Positions 1-9,637 of a DNA stretch of 64,000 bases are shown here, piece after piece; the stretch's first letter is position 1; each line of letters begins with the position of its first letter. Both the position numbers and the translations under genes were made by a program. Under the pieces are notes generated by a model, which had not been told where the DNA came from, did no database searches, and saw nothing but the letters and a program-made list of their open reading frames with translations. Source of the stretch: Clostridium thermopalmarium DSM 5974 (GTDB lineage: Bacteria; Bacillota; Clostridia; Clostridiales; Clostridiaceae); the NCBI RefSeq assembly GCF_002995795.1, contig NZ_PVXN01000009.1, positions 62,001 through 126,000 on the forward strand, read 5' to 3'.

Positions 1-1398
1 GTACCTGTATATGGAACTAAACTTACAATTGGAATGGTAGAAACAAGATTAAAAGAAAGTGGACTATTAAGTTCATCAACTTTATGTCGTGTACAACCTA
101 AAGATATTATAAAACTTGATAATATGTCTGTAGAATTTATAAGGACTAGCCATAGTATTGCAGATTCAACAGCAATAGCAATTCATACTCCAATAGGAAT
201 AGTATTACATACAGGTGATTTTAAAATTGATTATACTCCTATAGATGGTCAGGTAGCGGATTTAGCAAGATTTGCAGAACTTGGTAAAAAAGGAGTTATA
301 GCGATGCTTGCTGATAGTACCAATGTAGAGAGACCAGGATATACAATGTCAGAGAGAACTGTAGGTGAAACTTTTGAAAATATTTTTGCTAAGGCTGATG
401 GAAGAATAATTGTTGCAACATTCGCATCAAATGTCCATAGAATTCAACAGATAATCACAGCATCGTCTAAATTTGGAAGAAAGGTTGCTGTATCTGGAAG
501 AAGTATGGAAAATATAGTGGCTGTAGCTCTAGAACTTGGATATTTGCAGTGCGAGAAAAATAGTCTCATTAGTATAGATGAGGTTAAAAAGTATCCTAAC
601 GACAAGATAACCATAATAACCACAGGAAGCCAAGGAGAACCAATGTCAGCGCTTTCAAGAATGGCTTCTTCAGACCATAAGAAAGTAAATATAGTAGAAG
701 GAGATATGGTTATTATTTCAGCAAGTCCTATACCAGGAAATGAGAAGCTGGTTTCTAAAGTTATAAATCAATTATTTAAGCAAGGTGCAAATGTTATATA
801 TGAAGCTTTAGCAGATGTGCATGTTTCAGGTCATGCTTGTCAAGAAGAGCTAAAATTAATGCATACATTAGTAAAACCTAAGTTTTTTATACCAGTACAT
901 GGAGAATATAGAATGTTAAAGCAACATTCAGAACTTGCAATGAAACTTGGAATGCCTGAAAATAATATAGTTATATGCGAAAATGGAGAAGTTATAGAAG
1001 TAAGCAAAGATAATATTAAAAAAACTGGAAGTGTTGTTGCAGGTCAAGTTTTCGTAGATGGATTAGGAGTTGGGGATGTAGGAAATATAGTATTAAGAGA
1101 CAGAAAACATTTATCTCAAGATGGAATTTTGACAGTAGTTGTGACTATTGCTAAAGAGGATGGAAAAGTTATAGCAGGTCCAGACATAATTTCAAGAGGC
1201 TTTGTTTATGTAAGAGAATCTGAAGATTTAATGGAAGAGGCTAGAATTATAGTGAGAGATGCTTTGAGAGAATGTGAAGAAAAGCATACTACTGAGTGGG
1301 CTGTTATAAAATCTAAAGTAAAAGAAGCTTTAAGAATGTTTTTATATGAAAAAACAAAAAGAAAGCCTATGATACTTCCAATTATTATGGAAGTGTAA
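1..1398 (+). CDS. rnj: Ribonuclease J, 5'-truncated by window edge
   Basis: RNase J is a metallo-beta-lactamase/beta-CASP ribonuclease with endonuclease and 5'-3' exonuclease activity in mRNA decay and rRNA maturation. The reading frame is open from base 1, so the gene begins upstream; the first ATG at 34 is internal. About 465 residues are visible, roughly the last five-sixths of a normal 550-residue protein; the catalytic HxHxDH motif lies off the window. Visible family features are the LADSTN segment, the beta-CASP region with HVSGHA, and the PVHGEYRM segment, followed by the C-terminal domain. A terminator follows the stop. Identification is firm; whether it is the J1 or J2 type cannot be decided. 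Confidence 0.93.
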   Translation, partial: VPVYGTKLTIGMVETRLKESGLLSSSTLCRVQPKDIIKLDNMSVEFIRTSHSIADSTAIAIHTPIGIVLHTGDFKIDYTPIDGQVADLARFAELGKKGVIAMLADSTNVERPGYTMSERTVGETFENIFAKADGRIIVATFASNVHRIQQIITASSKFGRKVAVSGRSMENIVAVALELGYLQCEKNSLISIDEVKKYPNDKITIITTGSQGEPMSALSRMASSDHKKVNIVEGDMVIISASPIPGNEKLVSKVINQLFKQGANVIYEALADVHVSGHACQEELKLMHTLVKPKFFIPVHGEYRMLKQHSELAMKLGMPENNIVICENGEVIEVSKDNIKKTGSVVAGQVFVDGLGVGDVGNIVLRDRKHLSQDGILTVVVTIAKEDGKVIAGPDIISRGFVYVRESEDLMEEARIIVRDALRECEEKHTTEWAVIKSKVKEALRMFLYEKTKRKPMILPIIMEV

Positions 1399-1431
1399 AT
1401 TACGCTAAATAATGATAAAAATATACAATTG

Positions 1432-1460
1432 TTGACTTTTTAATTGTATAGCATTAGAAT
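1432..1460 (+). promoter_or_regulatory. SigA-type promoter upstream of typA
   Basis: TTGACT (1432-1437), a 17-base spacer and TAGAAT (1455-1460) make a good vegetative promoter. The predicted start, near 1467, lies just before the hairpin at 1477-1508, so the first thing the new transcript would make is that terminator-like structure. Confidence 0.55.
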
Positions 1461-1476
1461 AGATATGTTAAATGTA

Positions 1477-1508
1477 AAATTGGATACTAATTAGTATCCA
1501 ATTTTTTT
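1477..1508 (+). terminator. Rho-independent terminator after rnj
   Basis: A near-perfect inverted repeat (ATTGGATACT / AGTATCCAAT, four-base loop) is followed by a run of T. It closes the rnj transcript and also lies in the predicted typA leader. Confidence 0.85.
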
Positions 1509-1569
1509 ATAATTTATTAATAATATAAATTACAAATAATAGGAACATAGAAAGTTTGGAGGAAATATA

Positions 1570-3390
1570 ATGAGTTTATTTACAAGAAATGACATAAGAA
1601 ATATAGCCATTATTGCTCACGTTGACCATGGCAAAACTACATTAGTAGATGCTATGCTTAAGCAGAGTCACGTATTTCGAGATAATCAAAAAGTAGAGGA
1701 AAGGGTTATGGACTCTAACGATTTAGAGAAGGAAAGAGGTATAACAATACTATCTAAGAATACAGCTGTATATTATAATGGCGTTAAAATAAATATAGTA
1801 GATACTCCAGGACATGCTGATTTTGGAGGAGAGGTTGAACGCGTTCTAAAGATGGTAGATAGTGTTATTTTAGTTGTAGATGCATATGAGGGACCTATGC
1901 CACAGACTAAGTTCGTATTAAAAAAGGCATTAGAATTAGATTTAAAACCTATAGTTGTAATAAATAAAATAGATAAGCCAAATGCAAGACCTAATGAAGT
2001 CATTGATGAAGTTTTCGATTTATTTGTAGAACTAGGTGCTGATGATGAACAGCTGGATTTCCCTATAGTATATGTATCAGCAAAATCAGGATATGCAAAA
2101 AAAGAGCTTAATGATTCAAGTGACAATATGGAACCTTTATTTGATACAATAATCAAGAATGTAAAAGCACCAACAGGATATTTAAGTGAACCACTTCAAC
2201 TTTTAGTTACGACCATTGATTATAATGAATATGTAGGAAGAATAGCTATAGGAAAGATTGAAAGGGGAACTATACAAAAAAATCAGCAAGTAACGGTAAT
2301 TCAAAATAATGGGAATAAAAGAAATGTAAAAGTTTCTAATTTGTATGTGTATAATGGATTAAAAAGGGAAGAAGTAGAGGAGGCAAAACTTGGCGATATA
2401 GTTGCAGTATCAGGTATAACAGATATAAATATTGGAGAAACAATTGCTGATCCAGTTAATCCAGAGGCTTTACCATTTGTAAAAATTGATGAACCTACTT
2501 TAAGTATGTATTTTATGGTTAATGATTCACCATTTGCAGGTCAAGACGGAGAATATATAACATCAAGACATTTAAGAGACAGACTTTTTAAAGAATTAGA
2601 AACTAATATAAGTTTAAAAGTTGAAGAAACTGACTCACCTGATTCTTTTAAGGTAAGTGGTAGAGGAGAATTACATCTTTCAATTCTAATTGAAACTATG
2701 AGAAGAGAAGGTTATGAATTTCAAGTTTCAAAACCATCCGTAATATTTCATGAGGAAAATGGAAGAAAGCTTGAACCTATTGAATTTTTAACTATAGATG
2801 TGCCAGAAGAATTCATGGGTGTGGTTATGGAAAAGTTAGGACCAAGAAAAGCGGAAATGGTGAACATGACGTCTGCAGTTAATGGATATTCAAGGCTCGA
2901 ATTCAGAATACCTGCAAGAGGACTTATCGGGTTTAGAAGCGAATTTATGACTGATACAAGAGGAAATGGTATAATGAACCATGTTTTTGATGGATATGAG
3001 CCTTTTAAAGGAGATATTCCTGAAAGAACAAGAGGATCATTAGTAGCTTTCGAAACAGGAGAAGCTGTTACGTATGGATTATTTAATGCCCAGGAAAGAG
3101 GAAGATTATTTATAACATCAGGCACTCCAGTTTATGCAGGAATGATAGTTGGGGAATGCTCAAGAGCAGAAGATATAGATGTAAATGTGTGTAAGAAAAA
3201 GCATTTAAGTAATACAAGAGCTTCAGGTTCAGATGATGCTTTAAAACTTGTCCCTGTAGTTCCAATGAGCTTAGAGCAGTGTATTGAATTTATTGCTTCT
3301 GATGAACTTGTTGAGATTACTCCTAAGAATATAAGAATGAGAAAAAGGATTTTAGATAGCGTAGAAAGAAAAAGAGCTTCAAGAAAATAG
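1570..3390 (+). CDS. typA: Ribosome-associated GTPase TypA/BipA
   Basis: TypA (BipA) is a translational GTPase related to EF-G and LepA that binds the 70S ribosome and supports 50S assembly and stress or cold growth. The 606 residues are full length. The N-terminal G domain shows G1 HVDHGKTT (about 17-24), G3 DTPGHADF (about 78-85) and G4 NKID (about 132-135), followed by beta-barrel, EF-G-like III/V domains and the TypA-specific C-terminal domain with the [12 protein letters not shown] segment. The ATG has a GGAGGA ribosome site about 6 bases upstream. It is followed after 25 bases by mltG with no terminator between, so co-transcription is likely. Confidence 0.97.
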   Translation: MSLFTRNDIRNIAIIAHVDHGKTTLVDAMLKQSHVFRDNQKVEERVMDSNDLEKERGITILSKNTAVYYNGVKINIVDTPGHADFGGEVERVLKMVDSVILVVDAYEGPMPQTKFVLKKALELDLKPIVVINKIDKPNARPNEVIDEVFDLFVELGADDEQLDFPIVYVSAKSGYAKKELNDSSDNMEPLFDTIIKNVKAPTGYLSEPLQLLVTTIDYNEYVGRIAIGKIERGTIQKNQQVTVIQNNGNKRNVKVSNLYVYNGLKREEVEEAKLGDIVAVSGITDINIGETIADPVNPEALPFVKIDEPTLSMYFMVNDSPFAGQDGEYITSRHLRDRLFKELETNISLKVEETDSPDSFKVSGRGELHLSILIETMRREGYEFQVSKPSVIFHEENGRKLEPIEFLTIDVPEEFMGVVMEKLGPRKAEMVNMTSAVNGYSRLEFRIPARGLIGFRSEFMTDTRGNGIMNHVFDGYEPFKGDIPERTRGSLVAFETGEAVTYGLFNAQERGRLFITSGTPVYAGMIVGECSRAEDIDVNVCKKKHLSNTRASGSDDALKLVPVVPMSLEQCIEFIASDELVEITPKNIRMRKRILDSVERKRASRK

Positions 3391-3415
3391 ATAATAATTT
3401 TTATAGGGTGGCGAA

Positions 3416-4426
3416 ATGAAGAAACTAAAGGGGATTTTTATAGTTTTAGTAGTTTTGACTTTATTTTCACTTGGATTCTATGCTGTAAAAAGTATTAGAC
3501 ATCCTTTTACTGCCACAACAGATAGTATATCTGTTGTTGTAAATGATGGTGATTCCTTATTTAATGTTATAGGAAATTTAAGAAGTCAAAAACTCATAAA
3601 AAATAGTTCTATAATTAAGCTGTATGTAAAGGGTAAAAAACTAGATACAAAGATAAAGCCTGGGGAATACGATGTGGATTCAGATATATCAATAGAGGAA
3701 TTCGTAAAAATATTAAACAGTGGAAGTAAAGCTAAAAATATAGTTAAAATAACCATACCAGAAGGATACACAATAGAAGATATAGCTGAGGTACTAGAGA
3801 AAAATGGCATTATAACAAAGGAAAATTTTATAAAAAGCTGTAAGGAATATAAGTTGCCAAAATATATAAAATCTAATTCTAAAGTTTTATATGGATTAGA
3901 AGGATTTTTATTTCCAGATACTTATGAATTAAAAAGAGGAAGTTCTGGTAAAGATATAATTAATAAAATGTTAACTCGATTTGAGAATATTATTGAGGAT
4001 ATAAAAAATAAAAATCGAAAAGAAATCTCTAATATTTCTGAGGTTATAACTTTAGCTTCTATTATAGAAAAGGAAGCTAGAATTGATGAAGATAGAGCTA
4101 AAATAGCTTCTGTAATAAATAATAGGTTAAAAAAAGATATGAAATTAGAAGTAGACGCTACAGTATTGTATGCTATAGGAGAGCATAAAGAAAAATTATA
4201 TTATAAGGATTTAAAAATAAATTCACCTTATAATACGTATAAAGTTAAAGGATTACCACCTGGACCTATTTGCAGCCCAGGAAGATTATCAATAGAAGCA
4301 GCTTTAAATCCAGATAATACTAACTATATATTTTATGTTTTAGAAGATAATAAAAAGCATTATTTTACAGATAATTATAACGATTTTTTAAAGGCTAAAA
4401 AACGATATAAAAGCACTATTAAATAG
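3416..4426 (+). CDS. mltG: Endolytic murein transglycosylase MltG
   Basis: MltG (YceG family) is a membrane-anchored lytic transglycosylase that cleaves nascent glycan strands inside the chain and so sets their length. One N-terminal membrane helix (about 6-24) is followed by a LysM-like region and the YceG domain. The family motif LEGFLFPDTY (about 161-170) and the catalytic glutamate in SIIEKEA (E218) are present, as are VDATVLYA and SPYNTY near the C terminus. The ATG follows a GGTGG ribosome site. In Bacillus the same gene (yrrL) heads the yrrL-yrrM-yrrN/O-udk cluster, and that order continues here. Confidence 0.94.
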   Translation: MKKLKGIFIVLVVLTLFSLGFYAVKSIRHPFTATTDSISVVVNDGDSLFNVIGNLRSQKLIKNSSIIKLYVKGKKLDTKIKPGEYDVDSDISIEEFVKILNSGSKAKNIVKITIPEGYTIEDIAEVLEKNGIITKENFIKSCKEYKLPKYIKSNSKVLYGLEGFLFPDTYELKRGSSGKDIINKMLTRFENIIEDIKNKNRKEISNISEVITLASIIEKEARIDEDRAKIASVINNRLKKDMKLEVDATVLYAIGEHKEKLYYKDLKINSPYNTYKVKGLPPGPICSPGRLSIEAALNPDNTNYIFYVLEDNKKHYFTDNYNDFLKAKKRYKSTIK

Positions 4427-4465
4427 TTTATATTCTGAATCCCATATGATTTTGGAGGATGTTGA

Positions 4466-5122
4466 ATGAGTGGAGTAACGCATGATTACATGACTAATTA
4501 TATAAGAACACTGATTAAAGAAGAAGTTGGTATTTTAAAAGAATTAGAAGATTTTGCTGAAAAGGAGCATATACCTATTGTACAAAAGGAAGTAGGTAAT
4601 TTTTTAAAATTCATGGTGAGCTTTCAGAAACCACAAAAAATTTTAGAGTTAGGAACGGCTATAGGATATTCAGCTATTCTAATGAGTATAGCATCAAATA
4701 ATAAAAGCAAAATTACCACTATTGAAAGAGATAAGAAGATGATAGATATAGCTAAAAGTAATATAATTAAATACAATTTTCAAGATAAAATAAATATATT
4801 GGAAGGGGATTGTTTAGAAGTACTATCTAATCTAGATGACAAATATGACATGATTTTTATGGATGCAGGGAAAGGGCACTATAGTGAATTCTTTCCTCAT
4901 TGTATGAGGTTATTAAATCCTAAAGGTATTATAATAGCTGATAATGTGTTGTTTAGAGGAATGGTAGCTAATGATGAATTGGTTGAAAGAAGAAAGATCA
5001 CAATAGTTAAGAGAATGAGAAGTTATTTGGATATGATATCTAAAGATAAAAATTTAATAACATCAGTAATACCTATGGGAGATGGTATTGCGATTACCAC
5101 AAGGAGGGAAACAGATGCGTAA
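4466..5122 (+). CDS. trmR: tRNA 5-hydroxyuridine methyltransferase TrmR
   Basis: This is a class I SAM-dependent O-methyltransferase of the YrrM family, which methylates 5-hydroxyuridine to 5-methoxyuridine at position 34 of several tRNAs. The SAM-binding loop is ELGTAIGYSA (about 60-69) and the acidic family motif is MDAGKGHY (about 132-139). The 218-residue length is normal. A GGAGG site lies upstream of the ATG. Its last 8 bases overlap the start of trhP, which makes the hydroxyuridine substrate of this enzyme, so substrate-forming and substrate-using steps are translationally coupled. Function is assigned from the family and this pairing. Confidence 0.88.
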   Translation: MSGVTHDYMTNYIRTLIKEEVGILKELEDFAEKEHIPIVQKEVGNFLKFMVSFQKPQKILELGTAIGYSAILMSIASNNKSKITTIERDKKMIDIAKSNIIKYNFQDKINILEGDCLEVLSNLDDKYDMIFMDAGKGHYSEFFPHCMRLLNPKGIIIADNVLFRGMVANDELVERRKITIVKRMRSYLDMISKDKNLITSVIPMGDGIAITTRRETDA

Positions 5123-6338
5123 ACCAGAAATATTGGCTCCGGCTGGGAATTTAGAAAAATTAATTACTGCTATTAATTTTGGAGCAGATGCTGTTTATCT
5201 AGGAGGAAGTAGATTAAATCTAAGAGCCTTTTCTGATAACTTTAGTATAGACGAACTAAAGCAGGGATTAGATTATGCGCATAGTAGAAATAAAAAAGTA
5301 TATGTAACCGTAAATATATTTGCTCATAATGAAGATTTAATTGGATTAGAAGATTATTTAAAGGAATTATACGAGATAGGAGTAGATGCTATAATAGTAT
5401 CTGATCCAGGAATTATAATGACTGCTAGAGAAGTAGTACCTAATTTAGAATTGCATTTAAGCACACAAGCTAATAATGTAAATTACAAGTCTGCAGAATT
5501 TTGGCATAAAAATGGAGTTAAAAGAATAGTACTAGCTAGAGAGTTATCACTTGAAGAAATTAAAGAACTTAGAAAAAAATTACCAGATACTTGTGAATTA
5601 GAAGCCTTTGTTCATGGATCTATGTGCATGGCTTATTCTGGAAGATGCCTATTATCAAACTACATGACAGGTAGAGATTCTAATAGGGGAGAATGTGCTC
5701 AGCCTTGCAGGTATAAGTATAATATAGTAGAGGAAAAAAGGCCAGGAGAATTTTTTCCAATAGAAGAAGACGAGAGAGGAACTTATATATTTAATTCTAA
5801 AGATTTATGTATGATAGAGCATATACCTGAACTTTTAGATACAGGAATTGATTCTTTCAAAATAGAGGGAAGAATGAAAAGTGCCTTTTATGTAGCATCT
5901 GTAGTAAAAGCTTATAGAGAGGCAGTGGATGCATATTTTGAAAATCCTAAAGAATATAAATTTAATCCAAAATGGATGGAATATTTAAATAGGCCTAGTC
6001 ATAGACAGTATTCTACAGGATTTTATTTTGGAGAAAAAGATAAACAAATCTATGATTCTTCAGCTTATATCAGAGAATATGATATTGTTGGTGTAGTTAA
6101 AAAATATGATATAGAAAATTCTATAGCAACTATAGAGCAAAAGAATAGAGTATTTAACGGAGATACTGTTGAAGTTTTAAGACCTGTAGGAGATAGTTTT
6201 GAGGTAACTCTAAATAATATGAAAGACAAAAATGGTAAAGATATAGATGCAGCCCGCACGGGACAAATGATTTTTACTGCTATTACAGATAAAGACTTAA
6301 TGGAAAATGATATACTCATAAAAGCTAAGGAGAAATAA
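5115..6338 (+). CDS. trhP: tRNA hydroxylation protein TrhP (U32 family)
   Basis: This member of the 'peptidase U32' family acts in prephenate-dependent hydroxylation of tRNA uridine 34, the step before TrmR. The N-terminal half is the U32 domain (EILAPAGN near residue 5). The region [13 protein letters not shown]...[11 protein letters not shown] carries the four conserved cysteines expected to hold an iron-sulfur cluster. The C-terminal beta-barrel resembles the family's collagenase-like extension. The start is placed at ATG 5115 because AAGGAGG lies at 5101-5107; an in-frame upstream start at 5082 has no such site. Only one U32 gene is here, whereas B. subtilis has two in tandem. Confidence 0.87.
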   Translation: MRKPEILAPAGNLEKLITAINFGADAVYLGGSRLNLRAFSDNFSIDELKQGLDYAHSRNKKVYVTVNIFAHNEDLIGLEDYLKELYEIGVDAIIVSDPGIIMTAREVVPNLELHLSTQANNVNYKSAEFWHKNGVKRIVLARELSLEEIKELRKKLPDTCELEAFVHGSMCMAYSGRCLLSNYMTGRDSNRGECAQPCRYKYNIVEEKRPGEFFPIEEDERGTYIFNSKDLCMIEHIPELLDTGIDSFKIEGRMKSAFYVASVVKAYREAVDAYFENPKEYKFNPKWMEYLNRPSHRQYSTGFYFGEKDKQIYDSSAYIREYDIVGVVKKYDIENSIATIEQKNRVFNGDTVEVLRPVGDSFEVTLNNMKDKNGKDIDAARTGQMIFTAITDKDLMENDILIKAKEK

Positions 6339-6340
6339 AT

Positions 6341-6967
6341 ATGAGAAGACCAATACTAATTGGAATCACTGGAGGAACAGGTTCTGGGAAAAGTACTGTA
6401 GCTAATGAAATTTATAAAAGTTTTAGCGAGGACTGTATTGCTATTATAGAACAAGACTCATATTATAAAGACCAAAGCCATTTAACATTTGAAGAAAGAA
6501 CTAAAACTAATTATGATCATCCAAATGCTTTTGATACAGATCTTATGATAGAACATTTAAAAATGCTTCTTAATGATCAAGCGATATATAAACCGATTTA
6601 TGATTTTAAAGAGCATAATAGGCGAAAAGAAACAGTAAAGGTTGAACCAAAGGATATAATAATCATAGAGGGGATTATGCTACTTCAAGATCCAAAATTA
6701 AGAGAATTGTTGGATATAAAGATTTATGTAGATACGGACGATGATGTAAGAATTATAAGAAGAATATTAAGAGATATTAGAGAAAGAGGCAGGACCATAG
6801 AGTCTGTAGTAGAACAATATTTAAATGTGGTAAAACCTATGCATACTCAGTTTATAGAGCCAACTAAGAAGTATGCAGATATTATAATACCAGAAGGTGG
6901 GCAAAATAAAGTAGCAATTGATATCATGGTATCAAAAATTAAACAAGTTCTTTTTGAAAATAAATAG
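6341..6967 (+). CDS. udk: Uridine kinase
   Basis: Udk phosphorylates uridine and cytidine to UMP and CMP in pyrimidine salvage. The P-loop GGTGSGKS is at about residues 11-18; the LID/base-binding part contains YDFKEHNR and [12 protein letters not shown]. The 208-residue length is typical. It begins 2 bases after the trhP stop with AAGGAG upstream, so it is co-translated with that operon. Its terminator hairpin lies directly downstream and overlaps control signals of the next gene. Confidence 0.95.
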   Translation: MRRPILIGITGGTGSGKSTVANEIYKSFSEDCIAIIEQDSYYKDQSHLTFEERTKTNYDHPNAFDTDLMIEHLKMLLNDQAIYKPIYDFKEHNRRKETVKVEPKDIIIIEGIMLLQDPKLRELLDIKIYVDTDDDVRIIRRILRDIRERGRTIESVVEQYLNVVKPMHTQFIEPTKKYADIIIPEGGQNKVAIDIMVSKIKQVLFENK

Positions 6968-6975
6968 CAGTTTTA

Positions 6976-7005
6976 GAATAAAGCACCTCTATCTAGGCTA
7001 TAATT
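6976..7005 (+). promoter_or_regulatory. Candidate forespore (SigF/SigG) promoter of the PBP gene
   Basis: GAATA (6976-6980), a 15-base spacer and GGCTATAATT (6996-7005) match the SigF pattern GHATA-N15-GGNRANANTW at all but one -10 position. It would start transcription near 7011, about 17 bases before the ATG. The B. subtilis gene pbpI, which holds the equivalent chromosomal place, is SigF-controlled. The match was made by eye. Confidence 0.45.
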
Positions 7006-7026
7006 TAGCTAGAAGGGGTGTTTTTT
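6983..7026 (+). terminator. Terminator hairpin after udk, overlapping the next gene's SD
   Basis: The 5' arm begins CACCTCT (6984) and pairs with the 3' arm ending AGGGGTG (7020); two single-base bulges interrupt an otherwise continuous stem of about 15 pairs with a five-base loop, and six T follow. The 3' arm contains the AAGGGG ribosome-binding site of the gene at 7028. The structure therefore both terminates udk and can mask that site in read-through RNA. Confidence 0.75.
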
Positions 7027-7027
7027 A

Positions 7028-8701
7028 ATGACTAGCAAAAATATAAAGAAAAGATGCTATATAGTTTTTATGACTTTTTTATATTTATTTTTAGTGCTAA
7101 TTTCTAGGATAGTAAATTATCAGTATTTTAGTAGCAAAAATTTAGAAGCAATGGCTGAAAATCAGTATCAGTATAAGGAGAAAGCCTCTGAATTGAATTA
7201 TTTATTGCTAGATTGTAAAGGAAGGGACTTATTAATATATAATATTGAATATTATGCCGTTATAGATCCGTATACTTATTTGATAAATAACAATTATGCA
7301 AAAAAAGATGAATTAGAAGCATTAAAAATTATTCTTAAGAATTACAATAGCAATTATAATATAGAAAAGGAATTAAAGGAGAATAAAAACCAAAAGATAA
7401 GATGGAGAATAGATGAAGACACATACTACAAACTTAAAAATATTAAAGGAGTCAATGGGTTTTATGTATATAAATATTCAGCTGTCAATAGGGATAATGG
7501 TTGGTGGAATATAGAGAATCTTATAACTAATACTAAGAAGAATGAAGATAATAAACTAAAAGAAAAGTCTAAAGATTCTATTGAAATGACAATAGCAGAT
7601 AAGACCAAAAATAACGAATACACATATCAGGTTTTTAGTAAAGATGTAAATGGATATATAACTAATGAATTTTTTACCAAGCCTCTAAAAAATTTAAATG
7701 TTAGAACTACTTTAGATAAAAATCTTCAACTAAAGATAAAAGATATTATTAATTCCAAACCTTTTAATAAATATGAACAAATAGGAGTAATTTTGATGGA
7801 AGCAGATAGTGGAAAGATCAGAGCTATGGTACAGAAAGATGACAGTAAACCTAATATAAATTTAGGAGTCACTACTCAAAATGGTTTTTATGCAGGTTCC
7901 ATATTTAAGGTCATTGTAGAAGAGGCTGGGATAGAAACTAATACTATATCTTTAAATCATGTATATAAGCACAAGAATTTCGGAGGAATCTTCGAAGAAC
8001 ATGAAGATAGAGAAGATAAAAATCCCAAACAAGCTTTTATAAAGTCTTCTAATAATATTTTTGTGCAAATAGGTAAAGATGTAGGTATAAAAAATATAGA
8101 TAAACTTTCTAAGGAACATGGTTTTTATGAAAAAGTTTTAGGATTTGATTCTGAACAAAATGGAAATTTAGAACTAAATGTTAAAGATACTACAGATGAT
8201 AGCGGAGATAGTTTTCAAGCATATATAGGTCAAAAAACTAGAATAACTCCTATAGAATCAATTAGTATACCTACTATTGTTGTTAATAATGGAGTTTATG
8301 TTAAACCACATATATTAGAAGGATATGTTGATAAAGATAACAATATTATAGAAAAAATTCCTGTGGAAAGAAGAAGAGTAATTAATGAAAGTACAGCAAA
8401 TATAATGAAAAATCAAATGATTCAAGTTGTAAATAGTAAGGAGGGTACAGGAAAAGGAGCCTATATTGCCAATGTAGAATTAGGAGGGAAAACAGGGACA
8501 TCAACAAGAATTGAAAAAAAAGATGAGACAAAAGAATATTATGATGGGTGGTTTGTTGGATTTTTTAAAGTAAATGAAAAATATTATTCTATGGTTGTAT
8601 TTGTTCAGAATATAGGAAAGGATGTAAATGCTTCAGGATCAGCTGTACCTATATTTAAAAAAGTAGTTGAAGAAAATTATGATTATTTAAAGAAATTTTA
8701 G
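7028..8701 (+). CDS. Class B penicillin-binding protein, PbpI-like
   Basis: This is a membrane-anchored peptidoglycan transpeptidase. An N-terminal helix (about 10-28) is followed by a pedestal region and the transpeptidase domain with the three active-site motifs: SIFK (catalytic S291), SSN (about 340-342) and KTG (about 488-490). At 557 residues it is a class B enzyme without glycosyltransferase domain. In B. subtilis the gene after the yrrLMNO-udk cluster is pbpI (PBP4b), expressed in the forespore; the place and the promoter-like sequence here suggest a sporulation role. The pedestal is lysine- and asparagine-rich and poorly conserved. The PbpI assignment rests on context. Confidence 0.8.
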   Translation: MTSKNIKKRCYIVFMTFLYLFLVLISRIVNYQYFSSKNLEAMAENQYQYKEKASELNYLLLDCKGRDLLIYNIEYYAVIDPYTYLINNNYAKKDELEALKIILKNYNSNYNIEKELKENKNQKIRWRIDEDTYYKLKNIKGVNGFYVYKYSAVNRDNGWWNIENLITNTKKNEDNKLKEKSKDSIEMTIADKTKNNEYTYQVFSKDVNGYITNEFFTKPLKNLNVRTTLDKNLQLKIKDIINSKPFNKYEQIGVILMEADSGKIRAMVQKDDSKPNINLGVTTQNGFYAGSIFKVIVEEAGIETNTISLNHVYKHKNFGGIFEEHEDREDKNPKQAFIKSSNNIFVQIGKDVGIKNIDKLSKEHGFYEKVLGFDSEQNGNLELNVKDTTDDSGDSFQAYIGQKTRITPIESISIPTIVVNNGVYVKPHILEGYVDKDNNIIEKIPVERRRVINESTANIMKNQMIQVVNSKEGTGKGAYIANVELGGKTGTSTRIEKKDETKEYYDGWFVGFFKVNEKYYSMVVFVQNIGKDVNASGSAVPIFKKVVEENYDYLKKF

Positions 8702-8767
8702 GTGTACATGCAAATTTTCATGTTTCAATCATATTATAGTAATAAGCACTGTTAGGAGGATATCCCT

Positions 8768-9484
8768 GTGTTTCTTATTAATTACTTACTTAATATGATT
8801 GATAACATGACTTTATTAACTGCATATGTAAGCAATGGGACTTCATTTCCTCAGCCTTTAGATGAAAAGGAAGAAAAGTACTATTTAACAAAACTTAAAG
8901 AAGGGGATCCATTAGCTAAAGGTATATTAGTGGAGAGAAATCTCAGACTGGTAGCTCATATTGTGAAAAAATATTCATATCCTCATAAGGATATTGATGA
9001 TTTAATTTCTATAGGTACAGTTGGTCTTATTAAAGCAATTGATTCTTTTGATACATCTAAAGGAACTAGGCTTGCCACATATGCTGCAAGATGTATCGAA
9101 AATGAAATATTAATGCTGATTAGAAATACTAAAAAGATAAAAAGTGAAGTATATCTTCAAGATCCTATAGGGGTTGATAAAGAGGGAAATGAGATTTCAC
9201 TTATGGACGTTTTAAGCAGTGAAGAAGATTCGGTAATTGAAGTTGTTGAAAATAGGATGCAAGTCAAGAAACTATATGATAAAATTAATAAATGCCTGAC
9301 AGATAGAGAAAAAATAATTATTAAAATGAGATATGGTCTTACAGATGGAAAGCCTAGAACTCAAAGAGAAATAGCAGCACTTTTAGATATATCTAGATCT
9401 TATGTATCTAGAATAGAAAAAAGGGCTTTAAAGAAAATGTATAAAGAGTTTAATTCAAGTAATGGCAATCTAAAAAATAAATAA
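8768..9484 (+). CDS. sigK: Sporulation sigma factor SigK (pro-SigK), uninterrupted
   Basis: SigK directs late mother-cell transcription (coat and cortex). Region 2 ([47 protein letters not shown]) and the region 4.2 helix-turn-helix (TQREIAALLDISRSYVSRIEKRAL) are intact, and the 238 residues are full length. A hydrophobic N-terminal extension of about 20 residues precedes the AYVSN segment that aligns with the processing site of B. subtilis pro-SigK, so proteolytic activation is expected. The start is GTG 8768 with TAGGAGGA at 8753-8760. No skin-type element splits the gene. CATATTATA (8730-8738) upstream resembles a SigE/SigK -10, but I could not pair it with a -35. Confidence 0.95.
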   Translation: MFLINYLLNMIDNMTLLTAYVSNGTSFPQPLDEKEEKYYLTKLKEGDPLAKGILVERNLRLVAHIVKKYSYPHKDIDDLISIGTVGLIKAIDSFDTSKGTRLATYAARCIENEILMLIRNTKKIKSEVYLQDPIGVDKEGNEISLMDVLSSEEDSVIEVVENRMQVKKLYDKINKCLTDREKIIIKMRYGLTDGKPRTQREIAALLDISRSYVSRIEKRALKKMYKEFNSSNGNLKNK

Positions 9485-9491
9485 CTATTAT

Positions 9492-9517
9492 TCTGGCACT
9501 TTGGAGCCAGATTTTTT
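9492..9517 (+). terminator. Terminator after sigK
   Basis: TCTGGC and GCCAGA form a six-pair stem with an eight-base loop, followed by six T. Confidence 0.7.
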
Positions 9518-9609
9518 ATGTTACAATTATAATAATATAACATATTTTTAGGTATAAAATTTTATTAAATAATTACGAAAAATAAATATATTTTTATATG
9601 TACAGTTTC

Positions 9610-9618
9610 TGATATAAT
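9610..9618 (+). promoter_or_regulatory. Extended -10 promoter of pilT
   Basis: TG-A-TATAAT is a perfect extended -10 element; no good -35 is seen 17 bases upstream, which is normal for this promoter class. The start would be near 9625. Confidence 0.5.
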
Positions 9619-9637
9619 AGAAAAATTGTATAAAAAT

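Noticed and set aside
8707-8738. Possible SigE or SigK promoter before sigK
   Set aside because: CATATTATA is a good -10 but no -35 at the right distance can be identified, so it is only mentioned in the sigK entry.
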